Assembly (NCBI RefSeq): GCF_004348595.1
Contig: NZ_SMKD01000059.1
Location: 1 to 33,856, forward strand
Reading direction: 5' to 3'
Length of the DNA stretch: 33,856 nt
Origin: Micromonospora sp. KC723
GTDB lineage: Bacteria > Actinomycetota > Actinomycetes > Mycobacteriales > Micromonosporaceae
Numbering within the stretch: position 1 is the first letter of the stretch; the number at the start of each line of letters is the position of its first letter. The notes under the pieces were generated by a model, which searched no databases, was not told where the DNA came from, and saw only the letters and a program-made list of their open reading frames with translations. Below, piece by piece: positions 23,822 to 31,444 of this stretch. The translations under genes were made by a program, and so were the position numbers.

Positions 23822-24658
23822 CTATCCAGACTGAGCAGTCGCCCTCCGGAGTTCCTTCAGCCACTCGATGCCGAGCCGGTGGCCGTCGGGGAACTGGTCG
23901 TCGCGATCCCAGCGCCACGCTGTGATCATCGCCAGCATGAGGGTTCGGCAATCTCGGAGCAGCTGGTGATCGACGCCCGGGTAGTGGCCTGCGACCTCGT
24001 CGGGCGCGTGGGCCAGGTCGAACTCGATCGGCCCGCGGCAGCACGTCTCGAAGTCGATGAAGAGCGGTCCAGCCTGGGTCGAGAGCAGGTTGCCCGGATG
24101 GGGTTCGCCGTGCAGGAGCTGCTCGGGCCGGCCGCTCTCGCTGACCGCTCGGCGCATGCGGTCCAACGTGCTGGCGAGGAAGACCCGGTCCGGGTCAGCC
24201 AGTTCCGGCGTTCGGGCGTGGTCGGCCACGAGCGCCCGGGCCTCAGAAACCCGGGCCGTGAAGTGCGGGGTGGGCAGGTCAACCTTACGCATTCCGGCGT
24301 GCAGACGTTCGAGCGCGCCGCCGTACTCCGCGTTCGGGATCGGTTGAGTAGTCACCGGTTCGTAGTAGGCCCAGAGACTGACCACGTAGTCGCCCCGGAC
24401 GAAGACCTCGGGTGATCTCAGCGCGGCCACCGGGCTCCCGACCTCGGCCAACCGCTGTGCGACGTCCACTTCAAGCTGGGCGCACTGGTGCGCCGCCGCC
24501 GCCACCCGCGCCACCCGCGCCAGCACGTCGCAGGGTTGCAGACGCAGGGTGAGCTTGTTCGAGTTGTGCAGGACGGTGGCGTCGTGGGCGGTTAGGCCGA
24601 GTGACGAGGCGCTCCATATGGCTGCCCGTGTTGCCTGCCGAGCCTCACACGCCTGCAT
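23822..24658 (-). CDS. Phosphotransferase (APH/choline kinase fold) with HGE motif
   Basis: A 278-residue protein of the aminoglycoside phosphotransferase/choline-kinase fold. The N-lobe has RLQPCDVLARVA, and ALERLHAG ends the hinge. The catalytic loop is HGEPHPGNLL (183-192), where the usual catalytic Asp is Glu185; N190 and the metal-binding D202 (LFIDFETCCRGPIEFDLAH) are present. HGE variants are common in this large family, so the gene is not necessarily inactive, but a resistance role cannot be assumed. The ATG at 24658 has no clear ribosome-binding site, and an internal start is possible. It converges on the esterase gene and is followed upstream by 790 bp without a gene. Confidence 0.82.
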   Translation of the reverse strand: MQACEARQATRAAIWSASSLGLTAHDATVLHNSNKLTLRLQPCDVLARVARVAAAAHQCAQLEVDVAQRLAEVGSPVAALRSPEVFVRGDYVVSLWAYYEPVTTQPIPNAEYGGALERLHAGMRKVDLPTPHFTARVSEARALVADHARTPELADPDRVFLASTLDRMRRAVSESGRPEQLLHGEPHPGNLLSTQAGPLFIDFETCCRGPIEFDLAHAPDEVAGHYPGVDHQLLRDCRTLMLAMITAWRWDRDDQFPDGHRLGIEWLKELRRATAQSG

Positions 24659-25407
24659 CGCAGCACCGTAGCTCAGGGTTCGTGGCGCAGCAGCCGTATT
24701 TCGGGTCCACCAACGTACCTCGCCCTCGTTCAGGACCGAGTCACCGATGGTCCGGCGTCTCCGTTGCGAGCGACGTGTCAGCTACAGCGGGACCGGACAG
24801 CCGGGCCAAGAAGAGGCCAGCGGGCACGCTGGCGAGCACTGCAACAGAACAGACATTATGGTGTGCCCCCGTTATGCCCGTTATGTCGGCGCATTTACTG
24901 GATTAGCATTAACGAAAATCCGATAATCGCGGCCTTGGCTCCTGCGGACGCCTCCGGCGAGCGTCGGAGGCCAGCGGTGACGTCAGGGCCGACCCTCGCG
25001 CCACATGCTGAAGCACTCGAGCGCAGATGTGGTTCGGACAGTGCCGACCTCAGGCCAACCGAGACGACTGGCAACCATCAACGCCGAGCCGAATCCGCGT
25101 TCAACTCCTGTAACGGCAAGCCAACCCGTCCGGGCGTATGGGGGGTGTTGGCGAGAACCGCGACACCCGGGGTCGTTCCGGCTGCACGTCGAGAGAATCG
25201 GGGCGCCGGAGGCGGCACTGCCGGCAAACCTCTGACGGCTGTCGCGTCACGAGCCCCCCGCCGCCGGCACGACGCGTGTGCGCCGTTGGCCAGTTCGGAT
25301 GCGCACGACGGCCCACTTCGGCTCGGGTGTGGGCGTCTGCCCGTGGCGATGCCGACCGACCGGCAGACAGCGGGTCGGCCCTACCCTCGGCAACGAGCAC
25401 CGCTGGG
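24659..25407. other. Gene-free stretch with AT-rich patch
   Basis: I find no gene to support here; open frames of up to 215 codons have no recognisable domain. The patch 24850-24930 is much richer in A+T than its surroundings. A hairpin GCCTCCG/CGGAGGC occurs at 24950-24971. The stretch may be the remains of an insertion or a deleted gene. Confidence 0.5.
24868..24885. repeat. Tandem 9-bp repeat in AT-rich patch
   Basis: CCCGTTATG occurs twice in tandem (24868-24876, 24877-24885). A related ACATTATGG lies at 24853-24861. Just beyond is GGATT-N12-AATCC. The pattern resembles iterons or binding sites at the end of a mobile element; no function is shown. Confidence 0.5.
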
Positions 25408-25438
25408 TTGACCCTCACGCTACGTCAACTTCTAGCAT
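25408..25438 (+). promoter_or_regulatory. Promoter giving a leaderless DUF2268 message
   Basis: A -35 box TTGACC (25408-25413), a 19-bp spacer and a -10 box TAGCAT (25433-25438). The -10 box ends 7 bases before the ATG at 25446, so the start of transcription should coincide with the ATG. Confidence 0.5.
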
Positions 25439-25445
25439 CGAGGCC

Positions 25446-26330
25446 ATGTCGATCACCGTTTTTGACACCTGCTCCACCATGAGGCAGATCCTGCTGGCCC
25501 CGGCTGCGGACCGCGTTGATCTGCTGCGCGCGATGCTGGAGCCCATCAAGGGCATCTACCGCTACTACCCCGGCGAGGTCGACCTGGTGGCCATGCACCT
25601 GCAAGCGTCCGGGTTCCCCATCGACCGCGACGAGGCCCGTTGCCTTGACGCGCTCGAAACCCTGGCGGCGGCCGGGGCCTGGGAGCGGATGCAACGCGCC
25701 CTGGACGACGCTCTCGCCGTACTGCTGGAGGCGAAGCCGGGGCTGGTGGCCCCGGACATCACCGTGCTGTTTGTCCTCGGCGATCCGGGTGACGAGCACT
25801 TCATGGGCCCTTGCCAGGGCATAACCGGGTTCGGCGGCATCTCCGGCCAGATCATGATCACGCTCTGGCCCTTCCCCGAGAACGTGGAACGGCTGGAGGC
25901 CACCGCCGTGCACGAACTCCACCACAACCTGCGGTTCGGCCCCGGCGGGATCGTATGGGACCCGATGACCGTCACGGTCGGCGACCACATCGTCTCCGAG
26001 GGACTGGCCGACGCCTTCGCCCGTCAGCTCTACGGCGACGAGCTCGGCCACACCCGCATCGGCGTGCCGCACCTGCACGACGACGAAGTCTTCGCCAAGG
26101 TGCTCACCGGGCTCGACGTGACAGGCATGCACAACTTCACTGCCTGGGTGCACGGCGACCCCAGCGCCGAGCGCTTCGGCCTCACCCCGGTGGGATTGCC
26201 GATGGGCGCCGGATACGCCGCCGGCAACCGGCTGGTCGACACCTACCTGGCGGCGACCGGGCAGACCGCCGCACAGGCCCTGCACGCCGACAGCTCGGAG
26301 ATCATCGCAACCACGCTGCGCCGCGGGTAA
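25446..26330 (+). CDS. DUF2268-like putative zinc protease
   Basis: A 294-residue protein of the DUF2268/YjaZ-like type, predicted to be a zinc metallopeptidase. The metal site is HELHH (156-160, HExxH with E157 as base); E185 in IVSEGLADAFARQL is the likely third ligand. The N-terminal half is helical (ADRVDLLRAMLEPIKGIYRYYPG), and a beta stretch leads into the HExxH helix (ITVLFVLGDPGDEHFMGPCQG, shown only in part). There is no signal peptide, so it is cytoplasmic. ATG 25446 has only GAGG two bases upstream, and the promoter suggests leaderless translation. A decayed MerR-type regulator follows after 10 bp, probably once its operon partner. Confidence 0.82.
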   Translation: MSITVFDTCSTMRQILLAPAADRVDLLRAMLEPIKGIYRYYPGEVDLVAMHLQASGFPIDRDEARCLDALETLAAAGAWERMQRALDDALAVLLEAKPGLVAPDITVLFVLGDPGDEHFMGPCQGITGFGGISGQIMITLWPFPENVERLEATAVHELHHNLRFGPGGIVWDPMTVTVGDHIVSEGLADAFARQLYGDELGHTRIGVPHLHDDEVFAKVLTGLDVTGMHNFTAWVHGDPSAERFGLTPVGLPMGAGYAAGNRLVDTYLAATGQTAAQALHADSSEIIATTLRRG

Positions 26331-26340
26331 CACTGGAACG

Positions 26341-26506
26341 GTGGAGTGGACGATCCAGGACCCCGCGACGAGGCCCGGCATCACCCACTTACGACCACGT
26401 CGGGCTCCTGACACGTGCGACGGGCTCCGCGTCCACATCGCCGCACGTCCAGTGGCTGAGCCAGATCCCGGGTACCGCGGCGGTGGCGGACACACCCCCA
26501 CCATGA
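26341..26506 (+). pseudogene. Frameshifted remnant of a TipA-type MerR regulator
   Basis: GTG 26341 opens VEWTIQDPATRPGIT, which matches the N-terminus of TipA-like MerR proteins (MEWTIQ-x-LAR-x-AGIT). Homology then jumps to a second frame at about 26390: TYDHVGLLTRATGSA, matching the HYDHVGLL block. About ten bases between, which would encode the SRTLRH part of the recognition helix, are gone. The second frame ends at a stop at 26504-26506, without the rest of a MerR protein. It begins 10 bp after the DUF2268 stop. This is a reading by eye of two short blocks; both fit well. The remaining 95 bases to the ABC transporter's stop hold nothing I recognise. Confidence 0.7.
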
Positions 26507-26600
26507 ACCGGATCTGACAGCGAACGCACACGGCGACCCGGGGCCGGAGAGCGGTGGCCTCACCTGACCCGCAGGTCACCGCCCTCTTCAGCCGTGCCAC

Positions 26601-28502
26601 TCATCCGGACGGGGTTCCGTGTCGACCGGACGCAGCACCAGGGACACCAGCCGCTACGGGTGCCCCATCCTGCTCCACCACCGTGCCGAGGAATCCGCCC
26701 GACTGCCGCGACCACAGTTGCGCGTACAGGCCGCCGCGTTCGATCAGCTCGGCGTGGGTGCCCTGCTCGGCGATCCGGCCGGCGTCGAGGACCACGATCC
26801 GGTCCATGCGGGCGATGGTGGAGAGCCGGTGCGCGATCGCGATCACCGTACGGCCGGTCATCACCTCGTCCAGCGTGTCGTGGATGGCGGCCTCCGCCTC
26901 GGAGTCCAACGCGGACGTGGCCTCGTCCAGGACCAGGATCGGCGCGTTCCGGTAGAACGCGCGAGCCAACGCGATCCGCTGCCGCTGGCCACCGGACAGG
27001 CGCACGCCGCGCTCGCCGACATGCGCGTCCAGGCCGGTCCGGCCGTCCGCGTCCCTCAGCCTGGCGACGAATCCGTCGGCGGACGCCCGGCGTACCGCCG
27101 TCTCGAGCTGTTTCTCGTCCGTGCCGCCGGGGCCGGCGATGTTCTCCCGGACCGAGCGGTGCAACAGGGTGGCTTCCTGGGCGACCATGGCGATCTGGCC
27201 ACGCAGGCTCTCCTGGGTCACGTCCGTGACGTCGGTGCCGTCGATCATGATCGTGCCGGATTCCGCGTCATGGAAGCGCAGCAGCAGGCCGACCAGCGTG
27301 GACTTGCCCGCTCCGGAGCGGCCGACAACGCCGACGCGCTCACCGGCGGCGACGTCGAGACTCAGCCGGTCGAGGCCGCCCGCGCCCCGGCCATAGTGGT
27401 GGCTGACCTGCGAGAAACGGATGGCGCCACCCCGTATCCGCAGGGGGGCCGCCTGAGGTTTGTCCGCGACCGCGAGTGGCTGCGCGATGGTCCTCAGGGC
27501 CCGCCGCAGCGCGCCGACGGAGCCGAACAACGACGACACGGCGTCCAGCAGCCACTCCGCCATCGAGGTGATCCGGAAACTGAGCGCCAGCGCGGCGGCG
27601 ACCAGACCCAGGGGGGCCGCGTCGGTACGCCAGAGCGCGATCCCGTATCCGACGAGCCCGACGAGCAGCGCGCCACCGAGCGCCATCATGCTGCTGTTGA
27701 TCGTCACCTCGACCCGCTGCACGTCCAGGTGCGCGCGCCTGGCCAGCGCGAACACCCGGCGGTCGTACTCGGTACGAGAATCGTGGTCGCCGAGCAGCGC
27801 GAGCGTGTCGACGTTCGCGTACGAGTCGACGAGCAGGCCGGTCAGCGCGGACTCGGCGTCCTGCAGGCGCTCCGACGCGCGCCGGTAGCGGGGCACCGCC
27901 CACCACATGAGCAGCCCGTACGCCAGGACCCAGGCACCCAGCGGGAGCAGCAGGCGCACGTCGATCGCGGACATCAGCCACACCGAGCCGGCTGTGTAGG
28001 CGACCACGAACACCAGCGTGTGGATGACCGAGTACGCGGCGGTGCTGGCGGCATCGCCGCCGTCGCGGACCCAGGTGGCGATGCGCCCGGCGAGGTCGTC
28101 GCGGAACCAGCCGACGGACTGCCGGGACACGTACCGGTGTGTCCTCCAGCGGGCGAGCGGACGGGCGTTGGCCCGGAACGCGATGTCGTCCAGCGCCTCG
28201 CCGACCAGATTGACCAGGGGCCTGATCAGCAGCACGAACGTGGCGACGACGAGCAACTCGGTGCCGTGGTCGGCCCAGAGGGTGTCCGGGTTCGCGGCGG
28301 CGAGCGTGTCGACCAGGTGCCCGGCGTACCCGATGAGCCACACCTCGATCGCGGCGCACAGGATCGTGGTGGCGACGGCCACGGCGACGACCGGACGCAG
28401 CGGCCGGAGTTCCTCCAGGAGGAACCGCCGGACGCCGGCGGCCGGGGTGCGGTTGTCGCCGGACGGGAAGGGGTCAACAGGGTTTTCGAACAGACCTAAC
28501 AC
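26601..28502 (-). CDS. ABC exporter with fused membrane and ATPase domains
   Basis: A 633-residue half-transporter: a six-helix type-1 exporter domain (about 35-340) followed by an ATPase domain (about 358-600). Walker A is GRSGAGKST (394-402), the Q-loop AQEATLL (441-447), the signature LSGGQRQR (502-509), Walker B ILVLDE (522-527) and the H-loop His H558. Two copies form a homodimer, or it pairs with a partner not seen here. The MDR-like design and the neighbouring phosphotransferase gene suggest drug or lipid export; the substrate is unknown. GTG 28502 has GGAAAGG (28515-28509) six bases upstream. A leader ORF and a hairpin precede it and overlap its start. Confidence 0.93.
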   Translation of the reverse strand: MLGLFENPVDPFPSGDNRTPAAGVRRFLLEELRPLRPVVAVAVATTILCAAIEVWLIGYAGHLVDTLAAANPDTLWADHGTELLVVATFVLLIRPLVNLVGEALDDIAFRANARPLARWRTHRYVSRQSVGWFRDDLAGRIATWVRDGGDAASTAAYSVIHTLVFVVAYTAGSVWLMSAIDVRLLLPLGAWVLAYGLLMWWAVPRYRRASERLQDAESALTGLLVDSYANVDTLALLGDHDSRTEYDRRVFALARRAHLDVQRVEVTINSSMMALGGALLVGLVGYGIALWRTDAAPLGLVAAALALSFRITSMAEWLLDAVSSLFGSVGALRRALRTIAQPLAVADKPQAAPLRIRGGAIRFSQVSHHYGRGAGGLDRLSLDVAAGERVGVVGRSGAGKSTLVGLLLRFHDAESGTIMIDGTDVTDVTQESLRGQIAMVAQEATLLHRSVRENIAGPGGTDEKQLETAVRRASADGFVARLRDADGRTGLDAHVGERGVRLSGGQRQRIALARAFYRNAPILVLDEATSALDSEAEAAIHDTLDEVMTGRTVIAIAHRLSTIARMDRIVVLDAGRIAEQGTHAELIERGGLYAQLWSRQSGGFLGTVVEQDGAPVAAGVPGAASGRHGTPSG

Positions 28503-28563
28503 GAAGTGCCTTTCCGGCGGTGGAGACAGGCAGGGAACCGGGGAAACCGCCGGACGTCCTCAT
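28474..28563 (-). CDS. 29-codon leader peptide overlapping the ABC exporter start
   Basis: ATG 28563 has an excellent ribosome-binding site, GAGGAG with seven bases spacing, better than that of the exporter. It reads MRTSGGFPGSLPVSTAG, then KALRVRSVRKPC and a stop at 28476-28474. It is out of frame with the exporter and ends 26 bases beyond the exporter's start codon, so it overlaps it. No homology is known to me. Such leaders before resistance transporters usually sense ribosome stalling. The two codons after Lys27 (CCC TGT) and the RVRSVRKP run are candidate stall sites, but this is speculation. Confidence 0.6.
   Translation of the reverse strand: MRTSGGFPGSLPVSTAGKALRVRSVRKPC
28514..28553 (-). 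promoter_or_regulatory. Hairpin touching the exporter's ribosome-binding site
   Basis: In the transcript, CCGGCGGU (28553-28546) pairs with ACCGCCGG (28521-28514) around a 24-base loop. The last two G of the stem are the first two of GGAAAGG, the exporter's ribosome-binding site. The hairpin lies wholly inside the leader ORF, so a translating ribosome would open it. Confidence 0.5.
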
Positions 28564-28703
28564 GACCGATCTCCTCTTCGTGTCGGGTGGGTGTGGTTCT
28601 CCTCGCGAGGCTAGGCGAAGTCGTGCGGCGTCGCCTTCCGTTTCTCCGCGGGGAGTTTCTCCGGCGGGAAGGAACGAAAGCGCTGGCGCCTGCTGCCGTC
28701 GAC

Positions 28704-29612
28704 TCAGCGTTCCCCGGCGTCGGTGAGGACGGCTTCGAGCCGTGCCCGGCACTCGGCGACGAACGCGGGATAGGTGTGCCAGTAGTAGGAGATCCCGCTG
28801 ACGCCCACAGCGATCGCCCATGCCCGGGCCCGCGTCCAGGTCGCGTCGTCGAGGTTCATGGCGTTCCAGTACGCCTGCCGCGCCTGAGCCGGCAGGTCCC
28901 AGACGGTGGAGTGCTCGGCGTCGGGAAAGCCGACGGAGAGTCCACCGAAGTCGATGACGGCATAAAGGCTGCCCGCTCTGACCAGCAGGTTGGTCGGCTT
29001 CAGGTCGCCGTGCAACCACACATGGCCGCCGGCGGGCCCCGGCAGGGCGAGCGCCGCGCGCCACAGCTCTTGCAGGGACTCCACGCGCAGGTCCCGGCCG
29101 ACGGTGGTTCGACAGTCATCGAAACACTGGCTGATCCACTCGTCGCAGGCCCGCAGGCTCCCTCCCCGGTACCAACTCAGATCGCCCGCGCGGGATGCAC
29201 CCATCAGGTCGACGCGGTGCAGTTCGCGTACGAACGCCGCCAGGTCTGCCCCGAAGCCGGCCCAGTCGCTGATGGTGTCCTGCCGGGCCTCGTGCCCGTC
29301 GATCCAGTTGTGGACAGACCATGGCAGCGGGAACGCGGGAATCGGTGTGCCGGCATGGACGGGCTCCGGAATCGGACGCGGAAGCAGCGGCGCCAGCCGG
29401 GGAAGCCAACGTTGCTCCTTGCGCAGCGATCGTGCCTTGTCGGCAGTTCGCGGAACCCGCACCAGCAGGTCGTCTCCGAGCCGGTACATGGTGTTGTCGG
29501 TGCCCGCGCCCGCTGGTGACAGCGGCAGGCCGGCCCACTGCGGGCACTGGGCTTCCAGCAGCGATCGGACAGTCACCTCGTCGATGGGAACCTCGTCGTG
29601 GTGCAGGGGCAT
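28704..29612 (-). CDS. Aminoglycoside/macrolide phosphotransferase family protein
   Basis: A 302-residue antibiotic-type kinase. The N-lobe contains NTMYRLGDDLLVRVPRT (40-56), with the ATP-binding Arg in the VRVPR strand, and the acceptor region has WSVHNWIDGHEA. The catalytic loop is HGDLKPTNLL (201-210; D203, N208) and the metal-binding motif is VIDFGGLSVG (D221). The canonical HGD distinguishes it from the phosphotransferase at 23822. Overall style is that of APH and macrolide 2'-phosphotransferases; the substrate is unknown. ATG 29612 is preceded by GGAAAG at about ten bases. The frame runs open upstream to 30266, overlapping the next gene, but that part is not conserved. The leader and ABC exporter follow 140 bp downstream on the same strand. 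Confidence 0.88.
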   Translation of the reverse strand: MPLHHDEVPIDEVTVRSLLEAQCPQWAGLPLSPAGAGTDNTMYRLGDDLLVRVPRTADKARSLRKEQRWLPRLAPLLPRPIPEPVHAGTPIPAFPLPWSVHNWIDGHEARQDTISDWAGFGADLAAFVRELHRVDLMGASRAGDLSWYRGGSLRACDEWISQCFDDCRTTVGRDLRVESLQELWRAALALPGPAGGHVWLHGDLKPTNLLVRAGSLYAVIDFGGLSVGFPDAEHSTVWDLPAQARQAYWNAMNLDDATWTRARAWAIAVGVSGISYYWHTYPAFVAECRARLEAVLTDAGER

Positions 29613-29707
29613 GCCGAGGATCTTTCCATCGGACGACCTGGACCGCGACTGCGTACGCGCCGTCGGGACAGGTGCCACGGGCATTCGGCTCGCAGCGGAC
29701 ACCGGTG

Positions 29708-30181
29708 TCAGCGGCGGCGCCACGGCAGCCGCCACTGACACCGCCGGCGGGCGGGCCCGACGGGGGTTGGTGGCGCGGCCGGTGGGGCCGCTGACGCCCG
29801 CCGCTGCGCGCGCCACCGTCGTACCACATCCTCGACGTCGACCGGGCGGACGACGACGCGGGGCCCGTCCGGGTTGCGCAGCCAGGCGACGACCTGGGCG
29901 TTGAGATCGGCGACGACCGCCCGGACGGCCTGCTCGGTGGGCAGGTCGCGTACCTCGTCGGGAAGCTTGTCGATCTTGCGGCGCAGTCGCAGGGGCGTGG
30001 GCAGCAACAGGTCGCTCGGCAGCGCCTCGCGTTCCAGGAAGCTTCTGATCCACCACGACTCGTCGTAGGGCAGCCCTCGGCCCGGGATCGGTTTGCCCGC
30101 GCCGGGCAGGTTGTCGAACTCGCCGCGCTCCAGCGCGGAGCGGATCTGCGCCTCGGCCCTCGCCTCCGCGTTGCTGGTCAT
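29708..30181 (-). CDS. DUF1992 (DnaJ-like subfamily C) domain protein
   Basis: A 157-residue soluble protein with the DUF1992 domain in its first half: AEAQIRSALERGEFDNLPGAGKPI (10-32, shown here in full only as this motif), then PGRGLPYDESWWIRSFLEREALPSDLL. This domain is also found in human DNAJC28; its biochemical role is not known. The second half is helical and ends in an Arg/Pro-rich tail. The ATG at 30181 has GGGAGGT six bases upstream, so the longer frame to 30247 is not used. It precedes the phosphotransferase gene by 95 bp on the same strand; co-transcription is possible but no functional link is known. Confidence 0.85.
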   Translation of the reverse strand: MTSNAEARAEAQIRSALERGEFDNLPGAGKPIPGRGLPYDESWWIRSFLEREALPSDLLLPTPLRLRRKIDKLPDEVRDLPTEQAVRAVVADLNAQVVAWLRNPDGPRVVVRPVDVEDVVRRWRAQRRASAAPPAAPPTPVGPARRRCQWRLPWRRR

Positions 30182-30301
30182 CCCGACACCTCCCGGTCCC
30201 CACGGTAGCCACCACCCGGGTCGCGCGGCGACGGCCGGCATTCCCACAGCCCGGGCGGGAGGACACAGGGCACGGCGTAGATTCCGGGCAGAGGAGGGAC
30301 G

Positions 30302-30697
30302 ATGCGGGACTGGCTGGTGGGCCTCGGCGTGGCGGCGGCAGGCGTTGTCGCCGGCTGGGCGGTGCTGGTGCTGCTCGCCCGTCGGCTGCCCCCGGGTGTG
30401 CCGCGGGAGCTGGCCGCTCTCATCCCCGACTGCCTGACCACGGTGCGGCGGCTGCGCGCCGACCCGCGCGTGCCCCGGCGGGCCAGGGTGGCTGTCGTAC
30501 TGGCCGGGCTGTGGCTGGCCAGCCCGATCGACCTCATCCCGGAGTTCCTGCCGGTCGTCGGGCCGCTGGACGACATCGTCGTGGTGGCCCTGGCGCTGCG
30601 CTACGCCGGGCGGCAGGTGCCCCGTGAGGTGTTGCTGGCCGCCTGGCCCGGAGAGCGGCGACTGCTACTGCGGCTGCTCGGCCCGGCACGCCCCTGA
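30302..30697 (+). CDS. DUF1232 (YkvA-like) small membrane protein
   Basis: A 131-residue protein with an N-terminal transmembrane helix (about 5-27) and the DUF1232 motif ASPIDLIPEFLPVVGPLDD (73-91), followed by IVVVALALRY. The motif sits at a second hydrophobic segment. The function of the family is unknown. The ATG at 30302 follows GAGGAGGG. It diverges from the DUF1992 gene with about 120 bp between starts and converges on a GNAT gene 25 bp downstream. Confidence 0.88.
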   Translation: MRDWLVGLGVAAAGVVAGWAVLVLLARRLPPGVPRELAALIPDCLTTVRRLRADPRVPRRARVAVVLAGLWLASPIDLIPEFLPVVGPLDDIVVVALALRYAGRQVPREVLLAAWPGERRLLLRLLGPARP

Positions 30698-30722
30698 CCC
30701 CTCGCCAGGTCGGCCGTAGCGG

Positions 30723-31340
30723 TCAGGACGTGGCGGCCGGACCGTCGACGGCGCGTCGGGGCCGGGGCAGCGCGGCGGTCGAGGTCGGAGGTGTGCGGCG
30801 CAGGCGTACGTGGCGGTGCCCGTCCAGGGGCCACGGCGGCTGGGCGGGCAGCATCTCGACGAAGGCGTACCCGGTCTTCTCCGCCACCCGGCAGGAGGCC
30901 GGGTTGTCGATCTGGTGGAGCAGTTCGAGTCGGGTCAGCCCGGCGGCCGCGAACCGGGTGAAGGCCCAGTCGGAGACCGCCTCCAGCGCTCGGGAGGCCA
31001 CCCCGCGACCACGGGCGTCGGCGGTGGTCCAGTAGCCCACCTCCGCGTCCGGCCGGCCGGGAACGACCTCCTTGAGCAGGACATGGGCGACCAGCCGTTC
31101 GCTGGTGCCGGCCACCTCGCAGACCGCGAAGCTGAACCGGCGCCCCGCCGCCCAGCCCTGTCCGGCGCGCGTGACCCAGCGGCGGGCCTCCGCGACGTCC
31201 CGCAGCGGTCGCCGGGTGCGTGCCCGCAGCGCCGGGTCACGGTGCGCGGCCACCAGCGCCTCGGCGTCGTCGGCCCGCCACGGGCGCAGCGCGAGCGCGG
31301 GGGTGGAACCGGTGGCCGGGACACGCAACGTCATCGACAT
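30723..31340 (-). CDS. RimJ/RimL-type GNAT acetyltransferase
   Basis: A 205-residue GNAT enzyme of the Acetyltransf_3 (RimJ/RimL) style. It begins LALRPWRADDAEALVAAHRDP. The acetyl-CoA loop is ARGRGVASRALEAVSDWAF (109-127), preceded by AEVGYWTTAD (99-108), and the C-terminal block is RLELLHQIDNPASCRVAEKTGYAF. The target is probably a protein N-terminus or a small amine, not assignable here. ATG 31340 is chosen; GTG 31364 and ATG 31334 are alternatives. The tail after HVRLRRTP is Pro/Arg-rich. Confidence 0.87.
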   Translation of the reverse strand: MSMTLRVPATGSTPALALRPWRADDAEALVAAHRDPALRARTRRPLRDVAEARRWVTRAGQGWAAGRRFSFAVCEVAGTSERLVAHVLLKEVVPGRPDAEVGYWTTADARGRGVASRALEAVSDWAFTRFAAAGLTRLELLHQIDNPASCRVAEKTGYAFVEMLPAQPPWPLDGHRHVRLRRTPPTSTAALPRPRRAVDGPAATS

Positions 31341-31444
31341 CCGTGCAGTGTGACCCACCGTCACCCAGGCCGGCAGTCCCGCATTGGCTGTCGAGCCGGT
31401 GCGGTGGGGCGGGTACGGTCACCCGAACGAGGATGGGGGCGTCG

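Noticed and set aside
24764..25411. A 215-codon gene in the gap before the DUF2268 gene
   Set aside because: There is no ribosome-binding site, no recognisable domain, a shadow-like composition, and it crosses the AT-rich patch.
26619..28499. A 626-codon open frame on the plus strand
   Set aside because: It is the complement of the ABC exporter, which has all ATPase motifs; the plus frame is Arg/Gly/Gln-rich with no domain, a usual shadow in GC-rich DNA.
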